From positions 25,809,001 to 25,873,000 of the forward strand of contig JAYKKI010000005.1 of assembly GCA_039881145.1 (NCBI GenBank): 64,000 bases of DNA, in the 5' to 3' direction. Position numbers and translations under genes: made by a program. The notes below the pieces were generated by a model. The model saw only the letters and a program-made list of their open reading frames with translations, had not been told where the DNA came from and did no database searches. This stretch comes from Druceiella hillmani. Taxonomy: Eukaryota > Arthropoda > Insecta > Lepidoptera > Hepialidae. Each line of letters opens with the position of its first letter. Position 1 is the first letter of the stretch. Below are positions 62,120 to 64,000 of the stretch, piece by piece.

Positions 62120-63630
62120 AAGGGGTAGTTTCTACTTGGTAATTTTAACATAATTAAATACAAAAGCAAATAAATCATACCGTCTTAGCTGTGAACTCGA
62201 TATTCTCCGAATACGCAGCTTGACTAGCGAGAAATCGCGATTGATTTAACAAAGTATAATATAATGTTCCATTGCGACCCGAAATCTCAGTAATGGACGT
62301 GTTCAACAGAAACCCTGCCTGTCCCCAGAGATAAATAAATAAGTTCAAATTGGGTATCCGCTTTGAACGATAATAAATTTTGTTATTGAATGAAGGAAGC
62401 GCCACAGTATTTTTCTGAAATTCTTTTCGCGAATAAAACTGATCAGCTTAAAGCCTTGATGATATTTTGTATTAAAAAGATGTTTATTCACTGTTTAATT
62501 GAAGTTTTCTTTATTTACATTTTTCACGACAAAATATAAACAATATTGGAAATAAAAATCTCCACAACCATGTAATATTTTTACTACCCCTTATTAGATA
62601 TCACCCCACCTTTAAGAGGAAGATTTACGTAACACTTGACTATTTCAATTATATTTCTACATTTAAAAATTGAAATTAAAAACACTTAAAATTAAAAAGT
62701 AAATTAATCAAAAACAATAACATAGATTCGAACTGAAATGGAATTAATTAAAAGTAAGTAGAAAATAAGCGGAACTATAATATAGCTTCCAATATAATTT
62801 TTCACTCATGGAAAAAGTTAAAATTTATGAAAATTAATCTTTTTATAGAGAACCAACAAAGAATAAGCCAATCGTAATTAGCTACTCTGTTTACACAACA
62901 GCTCGGCTACGAGGTGCTACCGGAAATTAAATACACAGCTCGTAACCAAACTGATGCGGAGGTAACTTTGTTGATTTCAACGCTTTTGTTATTATATTTT
63001 CTAACAATAATTAAATAAATGTAGAAAAGTAGCGTAACTATATGTGTTTCTCTTTCGTATTGTCACGGATGGTTATTATAATTTTCTTTATCTCTGCTGA
63101 ATACATTATAAATCCAGAAAAAAAACTCTACAACTTGACTATTTATGTATTCTACTGAGTCTCAATGGCTAAGCTTACCGGAACAATTAATGCAATGTGC
63201 TACAAAACCTGTAATGCAATTAATCAAATGTTCATCAAATGTTTACACGAAACACAAAGCACGCTGCCTGTGTAAGCAGTTGTAACGTGCACTCCTTCGT
63301 AATTTAATGTGCTATGTCATTGAATGTGCGTGTACGAATAAGTGACCCCGCGCGAGGCAAAAAGACGGTGTATGTGAAATTTTATTGGGATGAAGAAAAT
63401 ATCTCTCCATTAATTCAATGATATCAAAAAGAAGAACATTTATGGATTTAAAAATTTAAGTTAAATTATTAAAAAAAAATTCTGGCACAATCCGGCATGT
63501 GATCTGTTTAGAAATCCTAAATGAATATTGTAAACCGGTGAATGAATGACCCCCTCGTAAGAACAAAAATTTTACGGCTAGTATTCCTTGCATGGATATA
63601 GTTTGCCCTTTGTGTATTTTCTTTTTCTGT
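62120..63630. other. A+T-rich stretch, nothing firmly recognised
   Basis: A 76-codon minus-strand frame (62175-62405) has somewhat balanced composition but no motif I know. No repeat or RNA gene was recognised. Confidence 0.35.
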
Positions 63631-63636
63631 TTTTAG

Positions 63637-63800
63637 GTCAGTTAACTGTACTAATTGTCCAAAATTTGTACTAGACTTTCCAAACTACATAGAAGCAATA
63701 AGTCTTCCAGGGCAAACGACGCAAATCGGGTCACATATCTTTGTTCATGGCTGGAATGGAGGTCGTGGTCATCAACTTAATTGGACCTCATTCATTTACA
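63637..63800 (+). CDS. Possible exon of an unidentified gene
   Basis: A strong acceptor-like tract (tttctttttctgtttttag) ends at 63636 and is followed by an open frame, SVNCTNCPKFVLDFPNYIEA..., later SHIFVHGWNGG, with balanced codon composition unlike the A+T-biased frames elsewhere. The frame stays open to about 63925, but only the first ~50 codons look protein-like; a donor inside that span would be expected and several weak GT sites exist. Cys-x-x-Cys and one Trp are present. I cannot name the family. It could also be chance. Confidence 0.35.
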
Positions 63801-64000
63801 GTAGTATTAGGTTTCTGCGTATCATTTGTATTACACGCTTTTCGTTTGCTGTATCAAATATTTGGGTAACAATAATTTCCTTATTACTTGAAACTCTCAA
63901 CTCAACTCTCAAATCTCAATACATCTGACACTTTCCAACATGTTACCTAGCAAAATAATTCCGACTTAATTTTTTATATATCAAATAGGATACTGGATGA

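Overview
This is an A+T-rich, intron- and repeat-dominated eukaryotic window. It has long (TA)n microsatellites, tRNA-derived SINE-like repeats, relics of LTR retrotransposons with envelope-like genes, and relics of KRBA2-like and pogo/Tigger DNA transposons. One Penelope-like element is essentially intact. The mix fits an arthropod, most likely an insect, and is reminiscent of hemipteran genomes; that placement is an inference. I see no rRNA, no complete tRNA, no CRISPR array and no convincing complete host gene. The only long intact reading frame is the Penelope-like RT/GIY-YIG protein (57709-59583, +).

Layout. 1-4.6 kb: no recognisable gene. 4.65-6.86 kb: degenerate KRBA2-like integrase transposon (minus strand) with candidate GGGCATTAT termini. 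7.6-8.4 kb: nested tandem duplication. 9.2-20 kb: mostly featureless A+T-rich DNA with microsatellites, two hairpins and a tRNA-Pro 5' fragment. 20.2-21.3 kb: envelope-like relic (minus). 25.8-27 kb and 32.7-33.5 kb: two relics of one uncharacterised, transposon-associated protein family (plus). 29.9-32.2 kb: 5'-truncated Ty3/gypsy element (minus) with a 354-bp 3' LTR, a polypurine tract and broken pol, followed by a perfect 163-bp fold-back copy of its RNase H segment. 36.2-37.95 kb: a second envelope-like relic (plus) followed by a probable LTR. 38.5 and 61.1 kb: two copies of one SINE-like family. 39.3-41.2 kb: dead pogo/Tigger element. 42.0-42.3 kb: a TATA/initiator core promoter with a repetitive leader.

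43.7-44.2 kb holds a ~185-bp tandem repeat. 44.5-54.8 kb is two tandem copies of a ~5-kb unit, in which one internal ~1-kb block is inverted between the copies. 57.3-59.8 kb is the Penelope-like element, with 320-bp inverted terminal repeats, a 68-bp hairpin just before the start codon and a candidate 14-bp target duplication. 61.5-62.1 kb is a ~322-bp tandem duplication. The last 400 bp may contain one exon of an unidentified gene.

There is no operon or pathway here. The 'genes' are independent selfish elements at different stages of decay. The structures most worth a second look are the intact Penelope element with its inverted ends, the 5-kb tandem unit with an internal inversion, the perfect pol fold-back, and the isolated promoter at 42.07 kb.
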